Positions 17,422-26,407 of a DNA stretch of 42,819 nt are shown here, piece by piece (within the stretch, counting starts at the first letter, position 1; the number at the start of each line of letters is the position of its first letter). The position numbers and the translations under genes are program-made. A model generated the notes under the pieces. The model saw only the letters and a program-made list of their open reading frames with translations. It made no database searches and was not told where the DNA came from. Where the stretch lies: positions 1-42,819 of the forward strand of contig JAQBPB010000044.1 in assembly GCA_028287745.1 (NCBI GenBank). Direction: 5' to 3'. The DNA is from Chloroflexota bacterium. GTDB taxonomy: Bacteria > Chloroflexota > Chloroflexia > Chloroheliales > Chloroheliaceae.

Positions 17422-18300
17422 GTGACGATAACCCGGCTAAACCGGATTTTTATGCTAACCGCGTTGGGGGTCTACCTGTGGATTTACCCTTCCTCGGTGA
17501 TCCTGGTGATGTTCGACCGGGTGCCCGCCGGGACCGAATGGATGGCAAGTTTTATGCTCGTTGTAGAAGGGTTGGTCGCGGCAAGCTGGGTTACCTTGAA
17601 CTACGGCCTCAAGCGCGGCTTGCTGGCATGTGGCACCCTTTTAGGGTTGGGTCTGGCGGTTGAGTCTACCGGTGTCGCAACCGGGTTTCCTTTCGGGCGC
17701 TACAGCTATTCCGAAGTGTTATCGCCCAAAATTATTGGGGTCCCGGTGGGTATTACTTTCGCCTGGCTGATGGTGGTATTATCGGCTTTTTTCACAACAC
17801 ATTATATAATCCGAAAACTCCGGCCCGCCTGGAACGTAGCGGCCTTACTGGTAATTTCAGCCGGGCTGGCCCTTATCAGCGACTTTTTAATGGAGCCGGT
17901 AGCTGTCTACATCCAGGGTTACTGGACCTGGCACGACCGGGGCTTTTATTACGGGGTACCGGAGGCGAACTTTATCGCCTGGGGCCTTATCAGCCTGGCA
18001 ATGGTTTACCTGCTTAACCGCCTGACCGGGGCCAGCCAGGCCGGACCGGGCCAGGAAACCCGGCGCTTTATCTTTACCCCGCTGGCCCTTTACCTGATGA
18101 ACCTGGCAATGTTTACCCTGGTAAATTTCAGCCACACCAATTACCTGGCCGGTTCTATCGGCCTGATTACCGGTTTATCCTGCCTTTACATGATCATTCA
18201 GGCCCGCAAGTCCGGCCGGACCAGGCCGGTCACGGTCGCCCTGGCCGGGACAAGACCACAGGATAAGGCCACAAACCAGGGGCTGCCGGGCAAAGACTGA
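17422..18300 (+). CDS. Carotenoid biosynthesis membrane protein (CruF/DUF422 family, PF04240)
   Basis: The 292-residue protein has about seven or eight hydrophobic segments. It carries motifs of the CruF/bisanhydrobacterioruberin hydratase family: FPFGRYSYSEVLSPKIIGVPVGI split over two helices, DFLMEPVAV, GYWTWHDRGFYYGVPEANF and a nearby Trp. CruF adds water across the psi-end 1,2 double bond of carotenoids such as gamma-carotene. The specific carotenoid here is not known. No other carotenoid gene is in the window, so the pathway must be encoded elsewhere. GTG at 17422 is the listed start; the in-frame ATG at 17452 (residue 11) is the alternative and would still keep the first membrane helix. 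Pgk follows 150 bases later with its own promoter. Confidence 0.8.
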   Translation: MTITRLNRIFMLTALGVYLWIYPSSVILVMFDRVPAGTEWMASFMLVVEGLVAASWVTLNYGLKRGLLACGTLLGLGLAVESTGVATGFPFGRYSYSEVLSPKIIGVPVGITFAWLMVVLSAFFTTHYIIRKLRPAWNVAALLVISAGLALISDFLMEPVAVYIQGYWTWHDRGFYYGVPEANFIAWGLISLAMVYLLNRLTGASQAGPGQETRRFIFTPLALYLMNLAMFTLVNFSHTNYLAGSIGLITGLSCLYMIIQARKSGRTRPVTVALAGTRPQDKATNQGLPGKD

Positions 18301-18409
18301 ATGAAATCTTGAATTTACCGGGGTTTTCAGCATTTAGAAGAAATATTTACCCATAAATACACACAAAAGCGGCAGATTTAAGCTAAAATAAGGCTGAGAA
18401 GTTAAAAGT

Positions 18410-18415
18410 TATAAT
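18410..18415 (+). promoter_or_regulatory. Candidate -10 box for pgk
   Basis: TATAAT lies about 36 bases upstream of the pgk ATG. The -35 region is poor. Confidence 0.4.
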
Positions 18416-18450
18416 TTTTGTTTTTAGGTGTTGGAAACGGAGCGGACAGC

Positions 18451-19665
18451 ATGAATAAGAAAACGATAGAAGATATAGATGTTAAAAACAAGCGGGCGCT
18501 GGTACGGGTGGATTTTAACGTCCCGCTGGATAAAAAGACCGGCGAGATAACCGACGATACCAGGATCAAGGCAGCCCTGCCGACTATTCGCTATTTAATC
18601 AAGCACGGCGCGAAGGTTATTTTGATGAGCCACCTGGGCCGCCCTAAGGGACCGGATCCAAAGTTAAAAATGGATGTGGTCGCCGCGCGCCTGGAGAAAC
18701 TGCTGGGTAAAAAGGTCCGCAAGATGGATGACTGCCAGGGACCGGCCCTCGAACAGGCCAGCCGCGACCTGAACCAGGGCGAGGTAATGCTCCTGGAAAA
18801 CGTGCGGTTCCCGGCCAAGATGGACCCCGGTAACGAGAAATTTAAATCCGACGACGAGCGCAACGATTCGACCCTGGCTCAGAACCTGGGCCGCCTGGGC
18901 GACGTCTTTGTAAACGATGCATTTGGCACCGCGCACCGGGCAAATAGCTCCACCGAAGGCGTCACCAAGTACCTGCAACCGGCCGTAGCGGGCTACCTGA
19001 TGCAAAAAGAGCTGGAATACATGGGTAAAGCCCTGGATAACCCGGACCGGCCCTTTATTGCCATCCTGGGCGGCGCGAAAGTCTCCGACAAAATCGGGGT
19101 CATCCAGAACCTGCTGAGTAAGACCGATAAGCTGCTGATTGGCGGCGGTATGGCAAACACTTTCTTCAAGGCCAAAGGTTACAACATCGGCGACTCGCTG
19201 GTGGAAGACGACAAGCTGGACGTCGCACGGGAGCTGCTCGAAAAGGCCGGGGAAGATAAGCTGGTGCTGCCGACCGATGTGCTGATTGCCGATGCTTTCT
19301 CGGCGGACGCGAAAACCCAGGTAGTTACCCCGGAAAATGTTCCGGCGGGCTGGCGCATCCTGGATATCGGCCCTAAAACGGTTGGGACTTACCAGGAAAT
19401 CCTGAAAACCGCCAAAACGGTCGTCTGGAACGGCCCGATGGGCGTCTTTGAACTCGCGCCGTTCGCCAAAGGCACCCTGGGTGTGGCCCAGGCGATGGCT
19501 AAGGTAAAAGGCACCACAATCATTGGTGGCGGCGACAGCGTAGCCGCGATTGAACAAGCCGGCCTGGCCGACAAAATGGACCACATCAGCACCGGTGGCG
19601 GGGCCAGCCTGGAATTCCTGGAAGGTAAAACACTGCCAGGTGTATCCGCCCTTAACAACAAGTAG
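18451..19665 (+). CDS. pgk: Phosphoglycerate kinase
   Basis: This enzyme transfers phosphate between 1,3-bisphosphoglycerate and ADP in glycolysis, or the reverse in gluconeogenesis and CO2 fixation. The 404 residues match the usual bacterial length of about 390-420. Signatures are RVDFNVPLD near the N-terminus, [48 protein letters not shown] and [11 protein letters not shown] with the GGGASLE nucleotide site near the end. The frame extends to a GTG at 18418. The ATG at 18451 is preferred because CGGAGCG sits 7-12 bases upstream and the family starts at this point. The gene is monocistronic: a -10 box lies upstream and a strong hairpin follows. Confidence 0.97.
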   Translation: MNKKTIEDIDVKNKRALVRVDFNVPLDKKTGEITDDTRIKAALPTIRYLIKHGAKVILMSHLGRPKGPDPKLKMDVVAARLEKLLGKKVRKMDDCQGPALEQASRDLNQGEVMLLENVRFPAKMDPGNEKFKSDDERNDSTLAQNLGRLGDVFVNDAFGTAHRANSSTEGVTKYLQPAVAGYLMQKELEYMGKALDNPDRPFIAILGGAKVSDKIGVIQNLLSKTDKLLIGGGMANTFFKAKGYNIGDSLVEDDKLDVARELLEKAGEDKLVLPTDVLIADAFSADAKTQVVTPENVPAGWRILDIGPKTVGTYQEILKTAKTVVWNGPMGVFELAPFAKGTLGVAQAMAKVKGTTIIGGGDSVAAIEQAGLADKMDHISTGGGASLEFLEGKTLPGVSALNNK

Positions 19666-19674
19666 TTTTAGGCC

Positions 19675-19719
19675 AATCAAAAAGGGGATTTCCACTTTAC
19701 CTGGAAATCCCTTTTGATT
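19675..19719 (+). terminator. Terminator hairpin after pgk
   Basis: AATCAAAAAGGGGATTTCCA (19675-19694) pairs with TGGAAATCCCTTTTGATT (19702-19719) over about 18 bp with a 7-base loop. It begins about 10 bases after the pgk stop. A T-rich stretch is within the right arm. Confidence 0.8.
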
Positions 19720-19829
19720 ACGAAATTATTGATTTTGTTTGAGATAATTTTAGCCAGGAGATAAGCAGGAAGCAACTCAACTTTTAACAGGCATTTAGCT
19801 AATTAAACCTTCTGGCAAGTTTCTTACTT

Positions 19830-20063
19830 GAAAAGCTCGGCCACTTTCAGCCTGAAACCCGTTATTATATTCTCACCATCAAGTTCACCGTTTAAGTTTA
19901 TTTCCATAACCGGTTCCGGTTGAGTAGGATGATAAACTTCTACTTTTTTCTCTCCAGGTTAACGGCCCAGATAATCGGCATACCAATATTTTGCCAGTGT
20001 ATAATCTTCCTTCTGGCAGCGTCACGTTCCGCTTTACTTCTCAAATCACTGGACGAAAGAATT
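19830..20063 (-). pseudogene. C-terminal remnant of a Uma2-family (DUF820) nuclease, frameshifted
   Basis: On the minus strand, reading from 20063, the frame gives VEILSSSDLRSK, then IIHWQNIGMPIIWAVNLERKK, then a TAG. Moving one base over at the A-run (about 19938-19944) gives VEVYHPTQPEPVMEINLN, LDGENIITGFRLKVAELFK and a TAA at 19828-19830. This order matches the C-terminal half of Uma2 proteins: VEIxSPSD, the hydrophobic WVVDPExxxVEVY strand, then DGEDxLPGFxLxVxELF. The N-terminal half is missing, because the glycosyltransferase stop sits directly at the upstream boundary (20069-20071). One base appears lost in the A-run. The remnant is probably non-functional and is the only content of the gap between pgk and the glycosyltransferase. 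Confidence 0.8.
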
Positions 20064-20068
20064 TCTAC

Positions 20069-21853
20069 TTAAAGGGGATAATGCAGTTGCTCGATAACCT
20101 CGTCCGGGCTGACCGGGCGAGAGGTCGGGATGATAACAATATAGGGCAGGAAATCCTGGCGGGTATAGGTAACGCCTAGCTCTTTAAGGCGGCGTTCCAG
20201 CGGAGCGGCCCCATCTTCCAGGTTTAACAGCACAAAAGCCACCCGGCGGCCCGGCTCTTTAATCGCCCTGGTATAGTGAGCGAAGCGGTCCAGGCCGCCT
20301 ACCGAGAGGTCGTGATAATCCACGCACTTGACCGCTTCGGCGGAGTCCAGGATTATGCGGTTGCCGACCCAGTGGTTGCAGGTAGCGTATTCGATGCCCT
20401 GGGATTTGAGGTAGTTGATCAAGGGAGCGTTATCAACGGGAGGGCGCAATTGGGGAAAGTAAGTTGTCTGGAAAGCCGCGACATAATCCATTCCCCGGTA
20501 GAGCAGCAGGTTAGCGCCGATTATCCCTGTCAACAGGACCAGTCCCAGGGCGTAAGCAGCGGTCTTGCGGCGAGTGTCACCGGCATTTTTAATAAAAGCA
20601 GGCCGGGCTGCTAAATACTCGCTCAGTTTAGCCAGCCCACCGCCGAGCAGCACCGGCAGGGTACACATCAGGGGTATTAAATAGCGTCCTGTTGTATCCA
20701 GCTCGGTGAAAGCAACGTTTCCAAAGCCCCACAGCAAGTACATCACCGGCACAAATAAAGACAGCAGTATAAGCAGGTCCACCGGCCGCGCGGGGCGGAA
20801 GGACAGCCGGAACCAGCCCAGAATCCCCTGGCGGCGGACGATTAGCCAGCCCAGCACCGCAAGAGTAGCGGCCAGGTTGAGGAAAATCCCGATTAAACCG
20901 GGGGTTACAAACCAGTAGTTAAAAGCTCCCGTGGTCAGCGGCCAGGAGAAATCGGAAAAGTGCTTTAACACGTCCAGGGCAGGCTTTTTATCAGGGTCGG
21001 AAGGTTTGAAATAATAGCCCAGGGTGTGCCAGTTGGTTAGAAGATTGTAGAGCCACCAGGGCAGGCTGCCCACTATAAAACCGAGAATGGTTGCCAGGGC
21101 AGTGGGCCGGACAAAAAAGAGCTTATCTTTTAGAAACAGGAAAAAAATCACCGGTACGAAATAAAACAAAGACAGGCCGTGTCCGTAGAAATTTACCCCG
21201 GCAACCAGACCCATCAGCGCCCACAACAGCCATTCCCGCCGGGTATAACCCCACTTCCGGGCAACTGTGACGCCATCCTTAACGGCAGGCCGCTTGCCCC
21301 AGAGAATCCCTCCGGCCACCAGCAGGAGCAGTTGCCCGCCCAGCATTGTTTCAGTCGAATGGTTATAGGCGCGCAGGCCGAGGACCGCGAAATAAACGGA
21401 GGGGAATGCGGTTAGAGCGGCGGCATACAGGCCGGCCAGGCGGCTATCCAGGAAGCGGTAGGCCAGCCAGTAATTGAGCCAGATAATAGCCAGCGAAGCC
21501 AGGAACGGGGCCACTTTCATGCCCCAGCTCTGGACGCCGGTAAATAAGTAGACCAGGGCGGTAAAGTAAGCTTCGGTTGCGGCCATATAGGGCTGGCCGT
21601 AGGTGAAGGCCGGTAACTCGCCTTTCAGGATATCAATAGCCATGACGCCGGTCAGGGCTTCGTCACCGTCGCCGATAAAGTGGGATTTGAACAGAATATA
21701 AAGGCGCAGGGCCGCCCCGGCCAGCAAAATCAGGCCAAGCGCGGCCCCTACCCAATACTTGCGCAAATAAAGCCAGCCGGGCCAATGCCGCACCCGGCTG
21801 GAGTCTAAATTTTTTGAAGGGGTGGTCGGAAAAGACTTCTGCTCTGTTTCCAC
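20069..21853 (-). CDS. GT39-like membrane glycosyltransferase
   Basis: The protein has 594 residues with about ten or more membrane-spanning helices, starting near residue 33. The first extracytoplasmic loop holds GDGDEALTG, the acidic pair that in GT39/ArnT/PMT enzymes (GT-C fold) coordinates the lipid-phosphate sugar donor. The C-terminal 100 residues are largely soluble. The enzyme should move a sugar from a polyprenyl-phosphate carrier onto protein or lipid at the outer face of the membrane; donor and acceptor are unknown. The listed start is GTG at 21853 with no strong ribosome site nearby, so the start is uncertain. The gene ends directly against the Uma2 remnant. It lies 168 bases downstream of the FemAB-like gene on the same strand. 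Confidence 0.8.
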   Translation of the reverse strand: METEQKSFPTTPSKNLDSSRVRHWPGWLYLRKYWVGAALGLILLAGAALRLYILFKSHFIGDGDEALTGVMAIDILKGELPAFTYGQPYMAATEAYFTALVYLFTGVQSWGMKVAPFLASLAIIWLNYWLAYRFLDSRLAGLYAAALTAFPSVYFAVLGLRAYNHSTETMLGGQLLLLVAGGILWGKRPAVKDGVTVARKWGYTRREWLLWALMGLVAGVNFYGHGLSLFYFVPVIFFLFLKDKLFFVRPTALATILGFIVGSLPWWLYNLLTNWHTLGYYFKPSDPDKKPALDVLKHFSDFSWPLTTGAFNYWFVTPGLIGIFLNLAATLAVLGWLIVRRQGILGWFRLSFRPARPVDLLILLSLFVPVMYLLWGFGNVAFTELDTTGRYLIPLMCTLPVLLGGGLAKLSEYLAARPAFIKNAGDTRRKTAAYALGLVLLTGIIGANLLLYRGMDYVAAFQTTYFPQLRPPVDNAPLINYLKSQGIEYATCNHWVGNRIILDSAEAVKCVDYHDLSVGGLDRFAHYTRAIKEPGRRVAFVLLNLEDGAAPLERRLKELGVTYTRQDFLPYIVIIPTSRPVSPDEVIEQLHYPL

Positions 21854-22021
21854 ATTAAACCGCTAACTTGATAACCGTGAAACCTAAAACACTGGACAGA
21901 GAATGTTAAAGTTAAACCAGTTACTACTAAAAATGCGGCCTGTCCGGCTGCTGCGGGGATTTCGCGGTGAAAGAGTCGCTGCGCCTTCACAGGTCCAACT
22001 TTGCAGGCTTGTTGCTGCCGG

Positions 22022-23107
22022 TCAGGAAGGCCGGATAGTTTTCACGCGCTGCCAGAGTTTGTACAGCGGGCGATTGTAAACGAGGTCAAACGCCCCGGCA
22101 TAACGGACCGTTTCACCGCCAAAACCCTGTTTGAAGCGGTAGACACCCCACAAACCGTCGCGGACATTCTTTTGCGCAAGCTTATCGTTTTCAAGCTCTT
22201 CGGAATTATCGCCAACCTCGTCAGGGATACCCCAGAAGTCATAAAAGCGAGCGCCCTGCTCTTTGGCCCACTGCATAGCGCGCCATTGCAAGAGGTAGGT
22301 TGGCATTTCGCGGCGGTGTTCGTCGCTGCTGGCCCCGTACAAGTACGCCGATTCCTGCCCAAAAGCGAAAACCATCGCCCCGGCAATAACTTTGCCTTCG
22401 AACTCGGCCAGGACCAGGGCCGCGTTGCCTTGCGGCGATTCCCGGAAAATCTCCCAGGCATCCCGGTAGTAGGAAGCGGAATGGGTGCCGAACTGGTCGC
22501 GCTGGCCGGTGATGACCATTAACTGGTAGAAAGCCCCGAAGTCAGCCGGTTCAGCCAGGCGGCAGGTCACGCCCCGGCGTTCGGCTAGCTTGATATTGTA
22601 GCGGTGCTTGGGTTTCATGCGGGCCAGCCAGGTTTCCGGCCCACCGTCCAGGTTTACCCGGATCGTGCTGCGCGGCTGGATGGTTTCGGGAGAACTCTCG
22701 AAACCGTAGCGCTCTGCCAGCAAAGTTTCCAGGCCGGGAGCGGTCATTTCGTTTGGTTCGATTTTCAGGTACAGCGCCCGGTGCTGCCGGGTAGCCCGGC
22801 GGAGGGTCCGCATAAGTTCATCCGCTACCGGGCGGTCCTGCCAGTCAACAACCGGGCCTTTTGGGATATAGGCAATCGCCAAACCGGCCATTCCCCGGTA
22901 AAGGACCTGGGCCCCGGCCACCGGACGACCGGACGAATCGGAAACCAGCACGCGCTGGGCGGGCCAGCGGTGCTGCTGTTTGAACTCGCCCCAGGCATAA
23001 CTTTGTAAAAGGTGGCCCTGGGGATGGTCTGACACAAAACTATCCCAGCGGTCCCGCTGCGCAGGGCCTGCCAGGATAGTTCCATTAAGTTTAAGGTCTG
23101 CTTGCAC
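22022..23107 (-). CDS. FemAB-like peptidoglycan bridge aminoacyltransferase
   Basis: The 361-residue protein has the twin GNAT-like fold of the Fem family, with LLQSYAWGEFK near the N-terminus, AIAYIPKGPVVDW near residue 75-87 and a C-terminal WGIPDE region. Fem enzymes (FemX/A/B, MurM/N) use aminoacyl-tRNA to add amino acids to the peptidoglycan stem on lipid II, building the cross-bridge. The added residue cannot be read from sequence. FemAB-like proteins also join glycan-type systems (FemAB-related PEP-CTERM), so this role is likely but not certain. The start is GTG, 4 bases past the stop of the NYN gene, a spacing that implies coupled translation with that gene. Confidence 0.85.
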   Translation of the reverse strand: MQADLKLNGTILAGPAQRDRWDSFVSDHPQGHLLQSYAWGEFKQQHRWPAQRVLVSDSSGRPVAGAQVLYRGMAGLAIAYIPKGPVVDWQDRPVADELMRTLRRATRQHRALYLKIEPNEMTAPGLETLLAERYGFESSPETIQPRSTIRVNLDGGPETWLARMKPKHRYNIKLAERRGVTCRLAEPADFGAFYQLMVITGQRDQFGTHSASYYRDAWEIFRESPQGNAALVLAEFEGKVIAGAMVFAFGQESAYLYGASSDEHRREMPTYLLQWRAMQWAKEQGARFYDFWGIPDEVGDNSEELENDKLAQKNVRDGLWGVYRFKQGFGGETVRYAGAFDLVYNRPLYKLWQRVKTIRPS

Positions 23108-23111
23108 CAGG

Positions 23112-23705
23112 CTAGTTACCTACCCCGTGTGTAAGGCTGATAAAAGGGGCGTTCTGGTGCTGGCCGTTGCCCAACTGGCGGTCTATTTCCAGTCCCATGT
23201 TTGGTGTACCGCCCCGGCAGCCACCGTTGCGGAAGATATCAGGAATGGTCGCAATTTCGGTAAAGTGATCCACCAGGTTGATTAACTCGTTGGAAGTGCT
23301 AATACCAAAGCTGACCAGTTCAAAGCGCACGCCTTTATCCTGGACCGCGCGGACTAACCTGGCGAAATCGCCATCACCGCTGACCAATACCGCTACGTCC
23401 AGGTTCTGGGCCAGCAGCATCATATCCACGGCAATTTCGATATCCAGGTTGGCCTTGATGCGGCCGGTATCGTACTTATGGATATCCTTGCAGATAACCT
23501 TGTAACCGTTTGCGCTCAGGAAATCAATAAATTTTTTCTGGCTATTGTTATCGGGATCGATCCCAGTATAAGCGCAGGCCCGGATTAAATCCCGGCCCCT
23601 GGTAGCGTAATCCAGGAGGCGGCAGTAATTAACTTCCACCCCGGCGCTTTTAGCCGAATAAAACAAATTGGAAACGTCTACAAAGACGCCTACATTTTGT
23701 CCCAT
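23112..23705 (-). CDS. NYN domain ribonuclease-like protein (LabA/DUF88 family)
   Basis: The 197 residues hold a PIN-like NYN fold: FVDVSNLF near the start (the first acidic residue, D10), CKDIHKYDTG, the DIEIAVDMM helix and SGDGDFARLV. These give the acidic cluster that binds metal in NYN nucleases. LabA-type members are proposed RNA-processing enzymes; targets are unknown. The last 40 residues are a Gly/Asn-rich tail without recognisable structure. The ATG has a GAGGTGG ribosome site and a minus-strand TATAGT upstream at 23722-23727. The gene is followed 4 bases later by the FemAB-like gene, so the pair forms an operon. Confidence 0.85.
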   Translation of the reverse strand: MGQNVGVFVDVSNLFYSAKSAGVEVNYCRLLDYATRGRDLIRACAYTGIDPDNNSQKKFIDFLSANGYKVICKDIHKYDTGRIKANLDIEIAVDMMLLAQNLDVAVLVSGDGDFARLVRAVQDKGVRFELVSFGISTSNELINLVDHFTEIATIPDIFRNGGCRGGTPNMGLEIDRQLGNGQHQNAPFISLTHGVGN

Positions 23706-23780
23706 ATACCACCTCGTTCTTACTATAAAGTAATCTTAAAATAATAGGTCTCGTGTAAAAGAATTTGTAAAATGGTCTGA

Positions 23781-23816
23781 TTTTTAATGAATTTAACCCT
23801 AACGCTTCATTAAAAA
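23781..23816 (-). terminator. AT-rich terminator hairpin after the aminotransferase gene
   Basis: TTTTTAATGAA (23781-23791) and TTCATTAAAAA (23806-23816) are a perfect 11-bp inverted repeat, placed directly after the minus-strand stop at 23817. Read on the minus strand, the T-rich arm gives an intrinsic-type terminator. Confidence 0.65.
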
Positions 23817-25049
23817 TTAGGCTCCGGCGGTTAAGTTCCGTTGGATAACCTCGCCCAGGATACGGAGGCCCGGCTCAATCTGTTCTACCGGTAAATGACT
23901 GAAAGCCAACCTTATTGTATTTTTCCCCTTTCGGCTGGCAAAACAGGCCGGACCAGGGGTATAATTGACGCCCGCCGTAATTGCATCTCTTAACATTTTA
24001 ACAGTATCTAGCCTTTCAGGCAACTCCAACCATATAAAGAAACCACCCTGTGGGCTAGTCCAGCGGGCGCCATCCGGCATATAGCGCTCCAACCCGGCCA
24101 GCGTGCGGTCCCGTTTGCGGCGGTAGATTTCGCGCAATTTAAGAATATGCTTTTCCAATCGGCCATCCCGTGCATACTGGGCCGCGATGTTCCCGGCAAA
24201 AGGGCTGGTGCCGCCATCTACTTTTAAAGCGGCGATTTTGCTAATCAATTCGGGCGGGCCGCCAATCCAGCCCAGGCGCAGACCGGCCGCCAGTATCTTG
24301 GAAAAAGTGCCGCAGTGCAGCACCAGGTTATCCTGGTCCAGGGTCCAGAGCCAGGGCGGCACTTCCCCTTCGAAAATCAGCCCGGCATAGGCGTCATCTT
24401 CCAGCACCAGCACCTGGTGTTTTTTAGCCACCGCCAGTAAAGCCTTGCGGCGTTCCAGGCCCAGCGTAACCCCGGTCGGATTCTGAAAAGTCGGGATGGT
24501 ATAGATAAACTTGACCCGCTTCCCGGCCGCTTTCAGGTCGGTAATAGTCTGGTCCAGTTCCTCGATAAGTATTCCTTCGTTATCCAGGGGCACTTCTACC
24601 ACTTCGGCTTCGGCGTTGAGAAAGGTCCGCACGGCTCCCAGGAAAGTCGGTGCCTCTACGACCACATAATCGCCGGGGTCAACCAGCAACTGGCAGACCA
24701 GGCCTAAAGCCTGGCTGGAACCTACCGTAACAAGCAAGTTTTTGGTGGTCAGTTCCAGGCCCTGGTCCCGCCCGATAAAATCTACCAGGTAAGACAGCAG
24801 TGGGTCGGGCGCGCCGTACTGCAAAGCCGGGCCGGGCGCGTCACGCATTACTTCAGCGGTAGCCTGGGCCAGTTCGGCGGCCGGAAACGAAGCTTCGTCC
24901 GGCAAACCATAGCTAAAAGAAATTACGCCCGGCGCACCGGACATATTAAACGCAGCAGGTAGGTTGGCCGCCCGGTGGGACAGCAAATCCAGGGACCATT
25001 CCGAATTGTTGGTAGAAGCGGTAGGGTCGGTTTTCAAGAAGTACCTCAT
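23817..25049 (-). CDS. PLP-dependent aminotransferase, 2-aminoadipate transaminase-like (fold type I)
   Basis: The 410-residue protein carries the fold type I marks: SYGLPDEASFP, VTVGSSQALGLV, TIPTFQNPTGV, LEDDAYAGLIF (Asp binding the PLP nitrogen) and the Schiff-base Lys in HCGTFSKILAAGLRLGW. The set resembles the MocR/LysN branch without the GntR DNA-binding domain. It probably moves amino groups between 2-oxoglutarate/glutamate and an aromatic, branched or aminoadipate-type amino acid; the substrate is not fixed by sequence. The ATG at 25049 lacks a strong ribosome site; the HEAT gene ends 34 bases upstream on the same strand, so it may depend on that transcript. Confidence 0.85.
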   Translation of the reverse strand: MRYFLKTDPTASTNNSEWSLDLLSHRAANLPAAFNMSGAPGVISFSYGLPDEASFPAAELAQATAEVMRDAPGPALQYGAPDPLLSYLVDFIGRDQGLELTTKNLLVTVGSSQALGLVCQLLVDPGDYVVVEAPTFLGAVRTFLNAEAEVVEVPLDNEGILIEELDQTITDLKAAGKRVKFIYTIPTFQNPTGVTLGLERRKALLAVAKKHQVLVLEDDAYAGLIFEGEVPPWLWTLDQDNLVLHCGTFSKILAAGLRLGWIGGPPELISKIAALKVDGGTSPFAGNIAAQYARDGRLEKHILKLREIYRRKRDRTLAGLERYMPDGARWTSPQGGFFIWLELPERLDTVKMLRDAITAGVNYTPGPACFASRKGKNTIRLAFSHLPVEQIEPGLRILGEVIQRNLTAGA

Positions 25050-25083
25050 TGTTTTCTATTAAGCGGTTGGCCGGTTTCTGTAG

Positions 25084-26016
25084 TTAGCGGTTGTTGGTTG
25101 CATTGAGCGGATTGCTGGCAAAAGCGAGTTCGGTCAAAGCCTCGTTGGCGGCATTAGCCAGCACTTCATCCTCACCGTTAGATACGGCTTTGAGGGTACG
25201 GCTGGATTCTGACCCACCTATCTGACCCAAAGCCCAGATAGCGGCCAGTTGAACTTCACGGTCCTCGTCTTCAACCAGCCGGATAACCGGTTGGGTCAGC
25301 TCGTCGGCGCTCATCTCGCCCGCCGCCATCGCCGCTTCATAGCGCAGCGAAGGTTCCTCACTGCCCAGTTCTTTCCCAATTTCAGGCAACCAGCGTTTAT
25401 TGATTGAGCGGCCCATGGCTTTGAGGGCGCTGGCCTTGATCAATTCGTCGTCGCTATTGTAGCCTTCCTGGACCGCCCGGATAACCTGGTCGTCATGGCC
25501 GAAATAGCCCAGGGCTTCCAGGGCGCGGCGGCTTATGTCGGAGTCGTCGGAATGTAAGCGGTCAAACAAACCCTGACGCACGCGGGTTGCCCAGCGTTCT
25601 TTCAGTTTGCCGGTTTCGGCCAGGTAAGCAAAGCGGCCCAGGCCCAGGGCCACCTTTTCCCGGACACCCGCATCGGGGTCTTTGGCGACCATTTCCAACA
25701 GGCGCGCCAGCAGTTCCCGGCTCTCATCTTCCCACAACCCTTCAATGGCCTTTCCGCGCACTTTGGGGTCCTGGTCCTTCAAAAGAAAAAAGTAAACGCT
25801 GGTAAATTCCAATTCAATATCATCTTCGGCCAACTCGACCAGGGACATTACGACCCGGCGGCGGCGTTCCACGTCTATACGGGGCCATGCGGCTTCAAAC
25901 CGAGCCTGGTTCTCGGGTTCAAGGTTGGAAAAGGCGTAAAGCGCGCCGGTTGAAAAGGGTTGTTTGGTATCTATGATTTTTGCCAGGCTTTCCTGGAAAT
26001 TGATTTTCTCTGCCAC
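25084..26016 (-). CDS. HEAT-repeat protein
   Basis: The protein has 310 residues, acidic and fully alpha-helical in prediction. About seven or eight helical pairs follow the HEAT/PBS-lyase pattern: DPDAGVREKVALGLGRF, DSDISRRALEALGYFG, DDELIKASALKAMGR, EEPSLRYEAAMAAGEM and DEDREVQLAAIWALGQIG. HEAT proteins are scaffolds for protein contacts; some in phototrophs act as phycobilin lyases, for which there is no support here. The GTG start has AGAGGTTAGGTA upstream. It precedes the aminotransferase by 34 bases and probably shares its transcript. Confidence 0.85.
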   Translation of the reverse strand: MAEKINFQESLAKIIDTKQPFSTGALYAFSNLEPENQARFEAAWPRIDVERRRRVVMSLVELAEDDIELEFTSVYFFLLKDQDPKVRGKAIEGLWEDESRELLARLLEMVAKDPDAGVREKVALGLGRFAYLAETGKLKERWATRVRQGLFDRLHSDDSDISRRALEALGYFGHDDQVIRAVQEGYNSDDELIKASALKAMGRSINKRWLPEIGKELGSEEPSLRYEAAMAAGEMSADELTQPVIRLVEDEDREVQLAAIWALGQIGGSESSRTLKAVSNGEDEVLANAANEALTELAFASNPLNATNNR

Positions 26017-26407
26017 TACCTAACCTCTAAATAAATTTTCTAATTGACTTCCAAATATTTATGACCCTGGAGGGGTTTGAAATAAAGGGTGGATAAATTG
26101 GAACGTAATCCGGGTTAAAAAGTAGTATTTATTCTCAACTTAATAGCAGATTTGTTATGTGTTATAACAAAGTTCCAGATTTAGCGTTTCACGTTTAAGG
26201 TTTAACAGTCCACGCTTTTCCACCCTATTTTAACATGGCTGGCAAGTTTAACGGATAACGAAAAAGAAACGGCTGACTTGCTGGGCAGAACCTGCAACAT
26301 CATACGTTTCTTTTTTACCGGCTACTAAAAGCTCTTTATCCGTAAACTTCAGCGCGTCCTTAATTTAGCTTTCTTCCTTTAGCGTCCCGGTTGATCATTC
26401 ACCGGGT
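26017..26407. other. Intergenic stretch with a palindrome and a possible broken small ORF
   Basis: No intact gene is seen. An 8-bp palindrome TTTGTTAT (26151-26158) / ATAACAAA (26164-26171) lies 135 bases upstream of the HEAT gene and could be an operator. A coding-like minus-strand segment at 26248-26398 is listed separately. A short CCCGGT/ACCGGG inverted repeat (26386-26406) follows the DUF4342 stop and may act as a weak terminator. Confidence 0.5.
26248..26398 (-). pseudogene. Possible broken small gene
   Basis: An ATG at 26396-26398 on the minus strand opens MINRDAKGRKLN and stops. One frame over, a 34-codon run begins with IKDALKFTDKELLVAG and ends QVSRFFFVIR at a TAA at 26248-26250. 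Joined, the two read as one coding-like protein of about 48 residues with a frameshift. The family is not recognised, so a chance open frame remains possible. Confidence 0.3.

Noticed and set aside
18664..19695. Antisense open frame of 343 codons opposite pgk
   Set aside because: It is a shadow of the GC-rich pgk codons. The pgk frame has all catalytic motifs; the antisense reading has none.
25084..26016. Phycobilin lyase function for the HEAT-repeat protein
   Set aside because: HEAT repeats alone do not show this and no pigment-protein gene is nearby.
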